Assembly: GCF_018343545.2 (NCBI RefSeq) | Contig: NZ_JAGYPE020000051.1 | Location: 1-40,642, forward strand | DNA length: 40,642 bases | DNA from: Neobacillus citreus | GTDB taxonomy: Bacteria > Bacillota > Bacilli > Bacillales > Cytobacillaceae | Direction of reading: 5' to 3' | In this document: piece after piece, positions 33,018 through 40,642 of the stretch | Position numbering within the stretch: the first letter of the stretch is position 1 | How the letters are laid out: each line of letters starts with the position of its first letter | Made by a program: the position numbers and the translations under genes | The notes under the pieces: model-generated | What the model was told of the DNA's origin: nothing | Seen by the model: the letters and a program-made list of their open reading frames with translations, nothing else | Database searches by the model: none

Positions 33018-34025
33018 TTATATTGCCAAGTTCTCAGGAGCCAATTCAATCGCCATGCGAATCGCTTCTTTTAATGATTGCTCATCCGCAATATTTTTTC
33101 CAGCGATATCAAAAGCAGTTCCGTGGTCAACGCTGGTACGGATTGTTGGCAGACCAACCGTAATGTTCACGCCAGCTTCAAGGCCCAATACTTTAATTGG
33201 TCCATGGCCTTGATCATGATATTGTGCCACGACAATATCAAAATCACCGCGTCTTGCTCTGAAGAATAATGTATCAGCAGGAAGCGGACCTTGTACATTA
33301 ATGCCTTCTGCTTGAGCTTTTTCTATAGCTGGAACAATTTTCTCTTCTTCTTCACCATGTCCAAACAAGCCATTTTCGCCTGCATGCGGGTTGATGCCGC
33401 AGACTGCAATTCTTGGTGACTTGATCCCTGCTTTTTGCAGTGTATCATGCGCAAGCTTGATTACTGTATATTGGCGCTCAGCATTAATTTTATGAATGGC
33501 GTCAAGAAGTCCGATGTGGGTAGTCACATGGATTACTCGTAGGTTTGGTGCAGAAAGCATCATCGCGAAATCTTTTGTGCCTGTTAATTCTGCCAAAATT
33601 TCAGTGTGGCCAGGATACATATGACCTGCTTTGTGCAGCGCTTCTTTGTTTAAAGGAGCGGTACAAATGCCGTGAATTCTTTGTTCATTCGCAAAAGAAA
33701 TGGACTTTTCCAAATAGCGGAATGCTGCATTTCCTGCATCTGAAGAAACTTGGCCCCAAGGCAGGTCTTCGGAAACTAAATCTAAATCGATAATATCAAT
33801 AGTTCCGTATTCATACTTAGCTTCTTCAGGATTTGCAATGCTGTTTAATTGAAGATCAACATTCGTAACACCTAAAGCTCTTTTTAAAATTTTCAAATCG
33901 CCGACTACAAAGGGACGGCAATTTTCGTAGACGTTTTTGTCATTCAAGGACTTCACAATAATTTCAGGTCCTACACCTGAAGGGTCTCCCATTGTAATTG
34001 CAATAACTGGTTTATTTGCTGCCAT
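33018..34025 (-). CDS. pdxA: PdxA2-type 4-phospho-hydroxyacid dehydrogenase
   Basis: A 335-residue NAD-dependent dehydrogenase of the PdxA family: GDPSGVGPEI at the start, TAPLNKEALHKAGHMYPGHTE, THIGLL, NPHAGENG and YHDQGHGP with the metal-binding histidines. Standalone PdxA makes pyridoxal precursors, but PdxA2 beside a DUF1537 kinase oxidises 4-phospho-D-threonate or -erythronate, which then loses CO2 to give dihydroxyacetone phosphate. Context favours PdxA2. It lies 126 bp after the kinase gene, with a long inverted repeat in the gap, and 107 bp before the LarA gene. Confidence 0.92.
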   Translation of the reverse strand: MAANKPVIAITMGDPSGVGPEIIVKSLNDKNVYENCRPFVVGDLKILKRALGVTNVDLQLNSIANPEEAKYEYGTIDIIDLDLVSEDLPWGQVSSDAGNAAFRYLEKSISFANEQRIHGICTAPLNKEALHKAGHMYPGHTEILAELTGTKDFAMMLSAPNLRVIHVTTHIGLLDAIHKINAERQYTVIKLAHDTLQKAGIKSPRIAVCGINPHAGENGLFGHGEEEEKIVPAIEKAQAEGINVQGPLPADTLFFRARRGDFDIVVAQYHDQGHGPIKVLGLEAGVNITVGLPTIRTSVDHGTAFDIAGKNIADEQSLKEAIRMAIELAPENLAI

Positions 34026-34056
34026 CTTCGTTTCCTCCCGTTATAACATCTTATTA

Positions 34057-34111
34057 CGCCAAGCATATGTTGAATAACACATCAATGGTGCATTACGACA
34101 TATGCTTGGCG
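34057..34111. repeat. 14-bp perfect inverted repeat in the kinase-pdxA gap
   Basis: CGCCAAGCATATGT (34057-34070) and ACATATGCTTGGCG (34098-34111), separated by 27 bp. The arms start 41 bp apart, close to four helical turns. No T-run follows, so a plain terminator is unlikely. It could be a pair of operator half-sites or an RNA processing hairpin. Confidence 0.85.
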
Positions 34112-34151
34112 GTTGTCCTATTTAACACTATTTCTTCAGCTCATCTAAAAA

Positions 34152-35507
34152 TTAGCTGCATACATACGGAGTGCCAGTATGACGCCAATCGCGGTCTTTA
34201 ACATGAGCATTTACATCCGTAATGGTTTGTAAAGCATTGGCGAGGGCTTGGTCCGTTCCAAAGGCACCCGCTTTTGTCACAAGCGGCAAACCGTCAAAGA
34301 AGCCGCCGAACAATTTCCCGTACGGAATCCCGGCCTCCACTTCACCAATGACGCGAATTCCTTCGCCATTCAATACCTTACAGGTGGCTCCAGCAATATC
34401 CCCGCCTGTTAAAATCGCCCCACAGATAAACTTGCTATCAATTAATTGGCCGGCGATCACGCCCATTGATTCGGCAATGGTATAACCTACATCAAAATTC
34501 GATATTCCTAGTTTCTGTTGCAGACCCTTCACTCGATTGATGGTCTCGCGCTCACGATTGGTCGTGACCACTAAATCGCCCTTATCCAGCAATGCCTGAC
34601 CAGCCTTCACAACCCGTTCAATTTCACGTTTTCTCCTGTCTTCATAAAAGAATTCTTCCGGAGAAATGACAATTTCTTCGACATGATATTTGTCTTTCAG
34701 AACTTGAATTTGCCGGTCAATGACAGGATTCACACTACCCGCTACGACCAACACCGGAAGCCGGTCATCCGACTGTTGATGACGCAATACCTCTTCGCGC
34801 TTGCCTGTGTTGAAAAGATGATAAGCAATTCCGGCTGAACCTACCCAAAGGAAATTCTCTTCTAAAATTTCCGCCGCTTCGACAATCATTTTTAAATCTT
34901 CATCAGTCGTTGCATCGACGACGATAATTTTTGAGCTATCACCCGAGGATAGATCTTTTATTTTTTCTGATAGATGACTTTTACCTTTTTGCACATCCGA
35001 AATGGAAATGAAGGTGACTTCCCGCTTACTTTGCTCCTGCAACAATTTAGGCAAGTAGCTTTCTGTTACTGGGCAGACAGGATCCTGAGCAATAGGCGTT
35101 TCCTCTAAAAGAACACCATTCACATAATGATACCCATTCGTGGTCACTCGATTGCTTTTCGGAAAAGCCGGAACCACAAACGAGGTTTTTAACTTATATG
35201 CATCCATGACGGCATCAATCTCTGGGCCAATATTTCCCCTCATGGTAGAATCAATCTTCTTGAAAACTTTTGAAACAGACAATTTATTCAATTGTGCCGC
35301 TAGATTAAACACTGCTTCATAAGCCTTTTCTGCGCTTAAGGCACGGCTATCTGAATTTAAGACAATCACATCTGCACTTAAATGTGCTGGCTGTAATTGT
35401 GTCTCAGCAAATAGCACTGTCGTGTTTAACCCTTGTTTGGCAAATTGAACACCCGTATCATTGGCACCTGTTAAATCATCTGCTATTACCGCAAGTTTCA
35501 CCTGCAT
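34152..35507 (-). CDS. Four-carbon acid sugar kinase (DUF1537 family)
   Basis: A 451-residue kinase with the N-terminal signature IADDLTGANDTGVQFAKQG (8-26) and the C-terminal ATP-binding domain (LTGGDIAGATCKVL, GEVEAGIPYGKL, VTKAGAFG). DUF1537 kinases (DtnK, OtnK and relatives) phosphorylate D-threonate, D-erythronate or related acids at C4. The PdxA2-like dehydrogenase downstream uses that product, so the pair is a known pathway module. The substrate cannot be set from sequence alone. First gene of the operon; upstream are a cre-like site and two copies of the candidate operator. Confidence 0.93.
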   Translation of the reverse strand: MQVKLAVIADDLTGANDTGVQFAKQGLNTTVLFAETQLQPAHLSADVIVLNSDSRALSAEKAYEAVFNLAAQLNKLSVSKVFKKIDSTMRGNIGPEIDAVMDAYKLKTSFVVPAFPKSNRVTTNGYHYVNGVLLEETPIAQDPVCPVTESYLPKLLQEQSKREVTFISISDVQKGKSHLSEKIKDLSSGDSSKIIVVDATTDEDLKMIVEAAEILEENFLWVGSAGIAYHLFNTGKREEVLRHQQSDDRLPVLVVAGSVNPVIDRQIQVLKDKYHVEEIVISPEEFFYEDRRKREIERVVKAGQALLDKGDLVVTTNRERETINRVKGLQQKLGISNFDVGYTIAESMGVIAGQLIDSKFICGAILTGGDIAGATCKVLNGEGIRVIGEVEAGIPYGKLFGGFFDGLPLVTKAGAFGTDQALANALQTITDVNAHVKDRDWRHTGTPYVCS

Positions 35508-35661
35508 CCCGACCCCCTTCTATGCTATTTCTAGTTTGTCTTGTATCGAGTTTTATTATTTTTCATCGGTTTTAAATCGCCTATTCACATTGGCATGATA
35601 AGCTCTGCAACAAACCAATTGATTTATTATAAAGTTTTTAGATGCTGTTTTATTTTTCACC

Positions 35662-35675
35662 TAAAAACGCTTTCA
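35662..35675 (-). promoter_or_regulatory. cre-like catabolite control site
   Basis: The minus strand reads TGAAAGCGTTTTTA, one base from the CcpA cre consensus (final CA). It lies about 155 bp upstream of the acid-sugar kinase gene, where catabolite control would be expected. Confidence 0.45.
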
Positions 35676-35696
35676 GTAATATTAATATTAAAACAA

Positions 35697-35768
35697 AATG
35701 TTGCATTTGGCAATATATCTAGAAAAAATATCACAAAAAAATTCATTTTGTTGCTTTTTGCATCATTT
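35697..35768. promoter_or_regulatory. Two TTTGCAnCA-type candidate operator sites
   Basis: TTTGCATCATTTT starts at 35757 on the plus strand, and AAATGCAACATTTT is on the minus strand over 35697-35708. They lie upstream of the kinase operon and match the motif found before larE and gntP. The rest of 35508-35780 is AT-rich without a gene. Confidence 0.5.
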
Positions 35769-35780
35769 TTGTCATAAAAA

Positions 35781-35806
35781 AACGCAAGCTATTATTTTAG
35801 CTTGCG
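35781..35806 (-). terminator. Terminator of the larE-regulator unit
   Basis: CGCAAGCT (35783-35790) pairs with AGCTTGCG (35799-35806), followed on the minus strand by GTTTTTTTATG. The stop codon of the regulator gene (35792-35794) is inside the loop. Confidence 0.88.
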
Positions 35807-37567
35807 CCACAGCGTAGAACGGTTAATGCCTAGACGTTTGGCTGCTTTCGATTGGTTTAAGCCTTCTTCCTCAAGGACTTTGGTGATAACTTGTTTTTCG
35901 ATTTCTTCTAGTGTGCCGTTTAAATCAATAGAAGTTAAGGCCTCAGCCCTTTTCTCAGGCTGCTCGCATTGCGCTAAAACCGCCGCCACATCTTCCATCT
36001 CAATATAATAAGAACTTGTCTGTTTAAACAATTGCTCGATGACTTGTTTGAGCTGTTCTACATTGCTCGGCCAATCATAGCTGACAAGTTTCGCCAAAGC
36101 GTCAGGCCGAATCCCAACGACCCCATTGCCGTATTTGGGATGAAGATCAGAAATAAAGACATGAATTAAATCCTCAATATCTTCCCTGCGTTCCCGGAGC
36201 GGCGGGATGTAAATTTTTTGCTGCCCTAAGGTTTGGTACAGTTCACGATCAAAAATGCCGCTCTTGACCTTTTCTTCCATATTGTCCTCGGAAGACACCA
36301 GCCACTTTATCTTTTTGTGATGATCATTCTGGACGATGTGATATAACTCCTTTTGTATATCAGCGCTTAAATGATCAATGTTTTTTACATAAATGACGCC
36401 ATTAGCGTGTTTTTGAAAAAAGTCTTCGACCATGAAATCCTTCAGCTGCCCTGCCCTTAATAAATCACTTTGCAACACAATAAAGGGGTCATATAGGTTA
36501 TTTCTTTTCACATAAATCGCGTGGGCCGCTAATTCTTTTCCATTTCCCTTTTCTCCGGAAATCCACACAGCTTCGTCACTTACACTGTATTGATCAATCT
36601 GTTTTAACACTTTCTGAATCGATTCACTTTTTCCAGAAAGAGAGACATACGAAGTGGATGTACGGAATTCGATAGCATTTTTCGCTTCTCTCTCCCCAAC
36701 CTGTACAACGGATTGGTTCGAAAGATTTTTTTCGAAAAATAAAGCAATCGCACCGTCTTGAGGACAAGCAGCAATATTCCAGATTGACTGATTGATGTGA
36801 ACGGCTCTTGTTTGCTTTTCCTTTGTAAACGCTGTTTCTTGAATCAGCTTTTTTATATCGTTGGAATTTTCAACAATCATCCAATGAAATTCGTGATTAA
36901 AACGTTCATTCCCATATACAAGTTTCTCTTCTTTATTAAAAACACCGATTGGTTGTTCGTTACAATCGAGAATGGATTGAAATAACGAAACATCCTGCTG
37001 CAGCTGCGAGAAGATACGATAGGATCTTTTCGCTTCCTCCAATGCATCCATAATCGCTTCCTTACCTGAAGTGATCAGAACGCCTGTTAGCCCCAATTGC
37101 TTGGCTGTCTGAACCGTGACCACGTCTCCGATAATCACTTCATAGCCATGCTTTTTTAAATTCGTTAAGATTTCTTTAACTTCGGTATCTTTTGTAATGG
37201 TTAAAGTTTTAATATCCAAATCAAGAATCTTGCAGATTGTCCCTGCACCTTGCGTAATATTCGAGAAGCCAACGATTGCCGCTTTACGCGAAAATCCCTT
37301 TACGAGGGTGATGATGCGTAATACATCATAACCGGACACTTGAATATCTATTACCGGTATGGATACCGCTTCCTGAATCAAGGACGCTGTACCGCCGCGG
37401 CTGATGATAACATGATAGCCATTATTTTCGGCTTCCTTGGCAATGGCCACACCTTCATAAAGATTCCCTAACTCGATATCGAATTGAAAATCCTCCACCT
37501 CTTGTTGGATATCTTTCATCATTTCATATAGTCCCTCATAAGGAACAATAACCAATGCTTTAATCAT
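35792..37567 (-). CDS. PrpR-type regulator with degenerate sigma-54 AAA domain
   Basis: A 591-residue regulator: an N-terminal PrpR_N ligand domain (1-185), a PAS-like region (about 195-285), an AAA domain (about 305-530) and a Fis-type HTH (SKAAKRLGINRSTLWRKLK at the end). Walker A reads GEKGNGKE (338-345), but the Walker B position is YVKNID (393-398) instead of LDEIG, and the GAFTGA loop that contacts sigma-54 is absent. No GG-N10-GC sigma-54 promoter was seen at the motif sites checked. It is therefore likely a sigma-54-independent regulator, perhaps a repressor, that senses a pathway acid. It is 43 bp downstream of larE. Confidence 0.88.
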   Translation of the reverse strand: MIKALVIVPYEGLYEMMKDIQQEVEDFQFDIELGNLYEGVAIAKEAENNGYHVIISRGGTASLIQEAVSIPVIDIQVSGYDVLRIITLVKGFSRKAAIVGFSNITQGAGTICKILDLDIKTLTITKDTEVKEILTNLKKHGYEVIIGDVVTVQTAKQLGLTGVLITSGKEAIMDALEEAKRSYRIFSQLQQDVSLFQSILDCNEQPIGVFNKEEKLVYGNERFNHEFHWMIVENSNDIKKLIQETAFTKEKQTRAVHINQSIWNIAACPQDGAIALFFEKNLSNQSVVQVGEREAKNAIEFRTSTSYVSLSGKSESIQKVLKQIDQYSVSDEAVWISGEKGNGKELAAHAIYVKRNNLYDPFIVLQSDLLRAGQLKDFMVEDFFQKHANGVIYVKNIDHLSADIQKELYHIVQNDHHKKIKWLVSSEDNMEEKVKSGIFDRELYQTLGQQKIYIPPLRERREDIEDLIHVFISDLHPKYGNGVVGIRPDALAKLVSYDWPSNVEQLKQVIEQLFKQTSSYYIEMEDVAAVLAQCEQPEKRAEALTSIDLNGTLEEIEKQVITKVLEEEGLNQSKAAKRLGINRSTLWRKLK

Positions 37568-37610
37568 TTTCCCCTCACCTACTAAACATCCTCTATTCTT
37601 CTATTTTCCA

Positions 37611-38432
37611 TTAGGACTCAGCTTTAGTAAAGCTTGGTGTTAACACTTTATTCATGCTCCCGCTCATATAGCCTTGAAGATCAAGGGTGACATATTTATA
37701 GCCGAAGCGCTGCAGGTTTTCTTGAATCTCTTGATGGTTTGCTAACACTAACTGCAAATCTTGAGGCTCCACTTCAATCCGAGCAATCTCGTCATGTGTC
37801 CTAACGCGCACCTGCCGGATACCTAGTAATTTTAGATATGCTTCAGACTTTTCTACCTTTGTTAATTTTTCCTGCGTGATCCTTTCACCGTAAGCAATGC
37901 GGGAGGATAAACAGGCCAACGATGGTTTTTCCCAGGTAGGCAGATTTAATTGCTTGGAAAGCTCACGAATTTCTTCTTTAAAAAGATTTGCCTCCTGTAG
38001 CGGCCCGCGGACACCATGCTCTCTCGCTGCGCGGACGCCGGGACGATGTTCACTCATATCATCAGCAATTAAGCCATAGACCACGTTTTGGAATCCTTTC
38101 TCGCGCATGATGGGAACAATTTCTTCGAACAGTCCGTTTTTGCAAAAATAACAGCGGTTCCGGTCATTTTCCGCGTAGCCCGGAATACTCAGTTCAGAGG
38201 TTTCAATCACTTGGTGTGTGGCACCAATCAGCTTAGCGAGCTTTTTCGCTTCTTCCAATTCACTGGATGGATATGTTTCAGAATCAGCCGTCACAGCCAA
38301 AACGTTTTCCACTCCTAAAACATCAACCGCCACTTTTAATAAAAACGTACTGTCGACACCTCCGGAAAAAGCAACAACCACATTGCCCATCTCTTTTAAG
38401 ATATCTTTCAAACGCTCGTATTTCTCGTTCAT
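37611..38432 (-). CDS. larE: ATP-dependent sulfur transferase LarE
   Basis: A 273-residue PP-loop protein with AFSGGVDSTFLLK near the N-terminus, NRCYFCKNGLF in the middle and KPSLACLSSRIAYGE, all typical of LarE. LarE adenylates the biosynthetic intermediate and inserts the sulfurs of the nickel-pincer nucleotide used by LarA enzymes. The CxxC pair plus the ACLSSR cysteine resembles the three-cysteine LarE type thought to bind a 4Fe-4S cluster, rather than the single sacrificial Cys of Lactobacillus LarE. The ATG at 38432 is chosen because AGGTGG lies 8 nt upstream. LarB and LarC must be encoded elsewhere. Paired with the regulator gene. Confidence 0.94.
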   Translation of the reverse strand: MNEKYERLKDILKEMGNVVVAFSGGVDSTFLLKVAVDVLGVENVLAVTADSETYPSSELEEAKKLAKLIGATHQVIETSELSIPGYAENDRNRCYFCKNGLFEEIVPIMREKGFQNVVYGLIADDMSEHRPGVRAAREHGVRGPLQEANLFKEEIRELSKQLNLPTWEKPSLACLSSRIAYGERITQEKLTKVEKSEAYLKLLGIRQVRVRTHDEIARIEVEPQDLQLVLANHQEIQENLQRFGYKYVTLDLQGYMSGSMNKVLTPSFTKAES

Positions 38433-38517
38433 ACAGATTTCCACCTATCTATATTTTTATATCTATTTTATTGATGCATAACAAACCATTTTTTAAAAAC
38501 GTTCTGTTCCTTTGCAT

Positions 38518-38530
38518 TTTGCAACACATT
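38518..38530 (+). promoter_or_regulatory. Candidate operator TTTGCAACACATT upstream of larE
   Basis: TTTGCAACACATT lies 86 bp upstream of the larE start. It is the same 13-mer motif as in front of gntP and (with one base changed) the kinase operon, so it may be the binding site of the PrpR-type regulator. Confidence 0.55.
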
Positions 38531-38605
38531 TTAATTATAAGCGAATTTCTCCTAAAGTAAAAGTAATTACTAAAGCGATTTCAAGAATATATTTTTTAAA
38601 TGAAA

Positions 38606-38699
38606 ACTCGCCGATTGGCGAGTCCGATAGGACGAAGACAGAGGCGCTAGTTGAATTTATGCGTTAGGGAATTATAAATTTTGAAAAAAATTTATAATT
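38606..38699. repeat. Two small inverted repeats between gntP and larE
   Basis: ACTCGCC (38606-38612) pairs with GGCGAGT (38617-38623), and an AT-rich pair spans 38670-38681 and 38688-38699 (12 bp). They lie in the 317-bp gap after the gntP terminator. Their role is unknown; the first resembles a weak terminator. Confidence 0.55.
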
Positions 38700-38710
38700 T
38701 CCTATTAGCC

Positions 38711-38748
38711 AAAAAAAGAGCCATTTTATAGAATCTCTATAAAATGGC
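38711..38748 (-). terminator. Terminator of gntP
   Basis: GCCATTTTATAGA (38720-38732) and its complement (38736-38748) form a 13-bp stem with a 3-nt loop; on the minus strand CTTTTTTT follows. It is placed just after the gntP stop. Confidence 0.9.
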
Positions 38749-38761
38749 CCCCTTTTGTTTT

Positions 38762-40096
38762 TTACAAGAACATATCTAATATTAAGGTAAATACTAATCC
38801 GGATACAGCCACAATAGTGGAAAGTACGGTATAGGTTCCGAATGCTTCTTTCAAAGTCATGCCCATAGATTCTTTAACCATCCAGAATCCCGCGTCGTTA
38901 ACGTGTGATGCCATGGCACTACCAGCACCAGTTGCAAGTGCAACTAATTCCAAGTTAACATTCGGCATAGTTGCAAGTAACGGAAGAACCAAGCCAGGAG
39001 TTGTTAAGGTTGCAACAGTTCCGGATCCTAGGCAGACACGTAGTAATGCTGCGACAATCCAGGCAAACAGAACTGGTGACATATGGGATCCTTCGAATAA
39101 TTTAGCAACATAGTCACCAACGCCGCCATCAACAATAACCTGCTTTAAGGCACCGCCGCCGCCGATGATTAATAGCAGCATACCTAGAGCATTTACAGCG
39201 GAACCGCAAGAATCCATCAACTTGCTCATTGGAATTTTTCTTGCTATGCCCATTGTGTAAACAGCGAACAGAACGGAAAGAATCATAGCGGTGTCAGAGT
39301 TCGTGATAAAGCGAATAACGGTGATGAACGCATTTTCTTTTAATCCCATAATATCGACAATCGCACCAATCGCCATTAAGATAACAGGGAATAAGGCAGT
39401 GAAAACGCTGATTCCAAAACCAGGTGTTTCTTCTAATTTAAATGATTTCGCCACACCAAAGGACGAACTGACTTCTCTATTGAATGCAGATGGAACAATT
39501 TTTTGAGCCAATTTTGGATACCAAATACCTGCAATAATAACAGTTGGGATCGCAACAATGATTCCGTACAGTAACATTAGACCAACATTTGCATGATATT
39601 CAGCAGCAACAGCAATTGGGCCTGGATGCGGCGGCAAGAAAGCATGTGCAGCCAACGCAGCCGTTACCATCGGAAGACCTAATTTGACAACCGAAACTTT
39701 TGCTTCTTTTGCGATTGAGAAGATAATCGGAATTAATAATACAATGGTAACCTCAAGGAATAGGGCAATTCCGCATATGAATGAAGCGATTAGAACAGCC
39801 CATTGAATTCGTTTTTCACCAAATTTGTCAATTAACGTTGAGGCGATACGATGCGCACCACCAGCGTCAGCGATTAATCGGCCAAGCATGGCGCCAAGAC
39901 CAAAAATGATACCGATATGTCCAAGCGTTCCGCCTAAACCGGTTTCAATTGAATGAACAACATCTTTCACTGGAATGCCCAGTAAAAGCGCGACGATAAA
40001 AGACACAATGATTAAGGATACAAATGTGTTCAATTTGAATCGCATAATTAAAAGAAGTAATAATAGTACCCCGATAGCAATTATGACTAAAGGCAT
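38762..40096 (-). CDS. gntP: GntP family sugar-acid permease
   Basis: A 444-residue integral membrane protein with about twelve spans, matching GntP/GntT gluconate permeases in length and in motifs such as AFLPPHPGPIAVAAEY, GLGAMLGRLIADAGGA and SGTVATLTTPGL. The family takes up gluconate and related hydroxy acids by proton symport. Neighbouring genes suggest the substrate is the four-carbon acid handled by the kinase. The ATG at 40096 is preferred because GGGGG lies 8 nt upstream, whereas the frame opening at 40111 has none. It is a single-gene unit with its own terminator. Candidate operators lie upstream. Confidence 0.93.
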   Translation of the reverse strand: MPLVIIAIGVLLLLLLIMRFKLNTFVSLIIVSFIVALLLGIPVKDVVHSIETGLGGTLGHIGIIFGLGAMLGRLIADAGGAHRIASTLIDKFGEKRIQWAVLIASFICGIALFLEVTIVLLIPIIFSIAKEAKVSVVKLGLPMVTAALAAHAFLPPHPGPIAVAAEYHANVGLMLLYGIIVAIPTVIIAGIWYPKLAQKIVPSAFNREVSSSFGVAKSFKLEETPGFGISVFTALFPVILMAIGAIVDIMGLKENAFITVIRFITNSDTAMILSVLFAVYTMGIARKIPMSKLMDSCGSAVNALGMLLLIIGGGGALKQVIVDGGVGDYVAKLFEGSHMSPVLFAWIVAALLRVCLGSGTVATLTTPGLVLPLLATMPNVNLELVALATGAGSAMASHVNDAGFWMVKESMGMTLKEAFGTYTVLSTIVAVSGLVFTLILDMFL

Positions 40097-40111
40097 AATG
40101 TCATCCCCCAT

Positions 40112-40642
40112 GTAGTATTTTTTTATTTTTTATGCTGCAACTTTTCATTTTACACATGATGCTTTTAGAATTGTCATGCCTTCAACGTTTCTGTACTTTC
40201 ACCGAATTCTCTTATCACACATGCAAGTGCTTACAAATAAGAAGAAAAAATAAAGACTTGTTAGAGTCGTTTGTGAAAGCCTTTTTTAAACTTTGGTGCA
40301 TTTTACCTAAATCATGGTAAATAGATAATATTTGCAACACATGTATCCACTCAATGTTTCGGACAATACCAAAATTAAAATAACGTTGGTATTTGCATCA
40401 CATTGGGAACGTTATCATTTTATACTGTAACGAATAATCTTGTCAATAGGATAAAATAGATTGATTTTGTTTATTTTTTCAACAGTCACCACACAAGAAT
40501 GGAAAAATATCAACTTTCACTTGCAACACCTTAATAAACTACGCATTGTGGCCTTGGACAACGTGGTTTACATTCTATTTTTCCCATTCCGTTTTGATTA
40601 TTCTCTCTTAAAAGAAAAATAGTTTTTCAAAAAAAAAAAAAA
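40112..40642. promoter_or_regulatory. gntP upstream region with repeated TTTGCAnCACAT motif and palindromes
   Basis: No gene is seen in these 531 bp. It holds TTTGCAACACATG (40331-40343), TTTGCATCACATT (40392-40404) and TTGCAACACCTT (40521-40532), an 8-bp inverted repeat ATAACGTT/AACGTTAT (40380-40387 and 40408-40415) that brackets the second motif, and TTTACC/GGTAAA (40302-40321). These suggest an extended control region for gntP. The sequence ends in a run of 14 A. Confidence 0.6.

Noticed and set aside
40331..40404. TTGCA boxes upstream of gntP as sigma-54 -12 elements
   Set aside because: On the minus strand the nearest GG is 11 nt from GC at one site and absent at the others; the required GG-N10-GC spacing is not met.
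40629..40642. Run of 14 A at the end of the window
   Set aside because: Could be a true homopolymer or a contig-end artefact; nothing in the sequence decides this.

Overview
The window comes from a low-to-moderate GC, spore-forming Firmicute, most likely Bacillaceae (Bacillus sensu lato). The grounds are a complete GerA-type germinant receptor operon, a small acid-soluble spore protein, GerPA/GerPF-type proteins, strong Gram-positive ribosome binding sites, a YukD/EssC type VII secretion locus and a Bacillus-like forespore promoter. No rRNA, tRNA, CRISPR array or intact transposase gene was seen. Apart from the small gerP-like cluster and the YetF-like gene, everything is on the minus strand.

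Region 1 (about 190-14023, transcribed right to left) is a type VIIb secretion locus with an unusual phospho-signalling flavour. It runs EssC with a canonical-looking FHA domain, YukD-like ubiquitin fold, two WXG100 proteins, a lipoprotein, a lipase with an N-terminal catalytic domain and helical C-terminus, three small helical secretion partners, a zinc-ribbon/FHA protein, a PPM phosphatase, a membrane Ser/Thr kinase and a membrane protein carrying nine T-x-V-L repeats. EssB/YukC, EsaA/YueB and EssA are not recognisable here. The kinase has the EssB layout (kinase fold, one membrane span, extracellular helical domain) but keeps its catalytic residues. The lipoprotein, lipase and small helical genes resemble the reverse-domain TslA/TilA lipase toxin module of Staphylococcus aureus.

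Region 2 (14159-18367) holds a gamma-SASP-like gene and a compact five-gene minus-strand operon: radical SAM protein, Ycf35/DUF1257-like protein, membrane protein with a ComEA-type helix-hairpin-helix, Ycf46-like AAA ATPase and DUF2997 protein. I know of no assigned function for this set. The radical SAM C-terminus repeats the signature of the DUF2997 protein, and the AAA and HhH proteins end in near-identical tails. This is the best candidate for an undescribed system.

Region 3 (18475-31473): a 52-bp-period repeat array, three small spore-associated genes on the plus strand, a HEPN-CBS protein behind a 1309-residue soluble PAS/GGDEF/EAL/histidine-kinase fusion, a YetF/DUF421 gene with a sigma-F-like promoter, a germinant receptor operon in B-A-C order, and small conserved genes (DUF456, YjbR/MmcQ). 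Six loci of an imperfect-palindrome repeat with the core GGGGACGGTTCT are confined to 24.8-31.7 kb, often at gene stop codons.

Region 4 (31657-40096): a catabolic island for a hydroxy acid, probably a four-carbon sugar acid. It contains GntP permease, LarE (nickel-pincer cofactor sulfur insertion), a PrpR-type regulator with a degenerate AAA domain, a DUF1537 acid-sugar kinase, a PdxA2-like dehydrogenase and a LarA-family racemase/epimerase. The likely logic is uptake, C2 epimerisation by the nickel enzyme, phosphorylation, then oxidative decarboxylation. A shared motif, TTTGCA(A/T)CAcaTT, lies upstream of the kinase, larE and gntP units and is a candidate operator.
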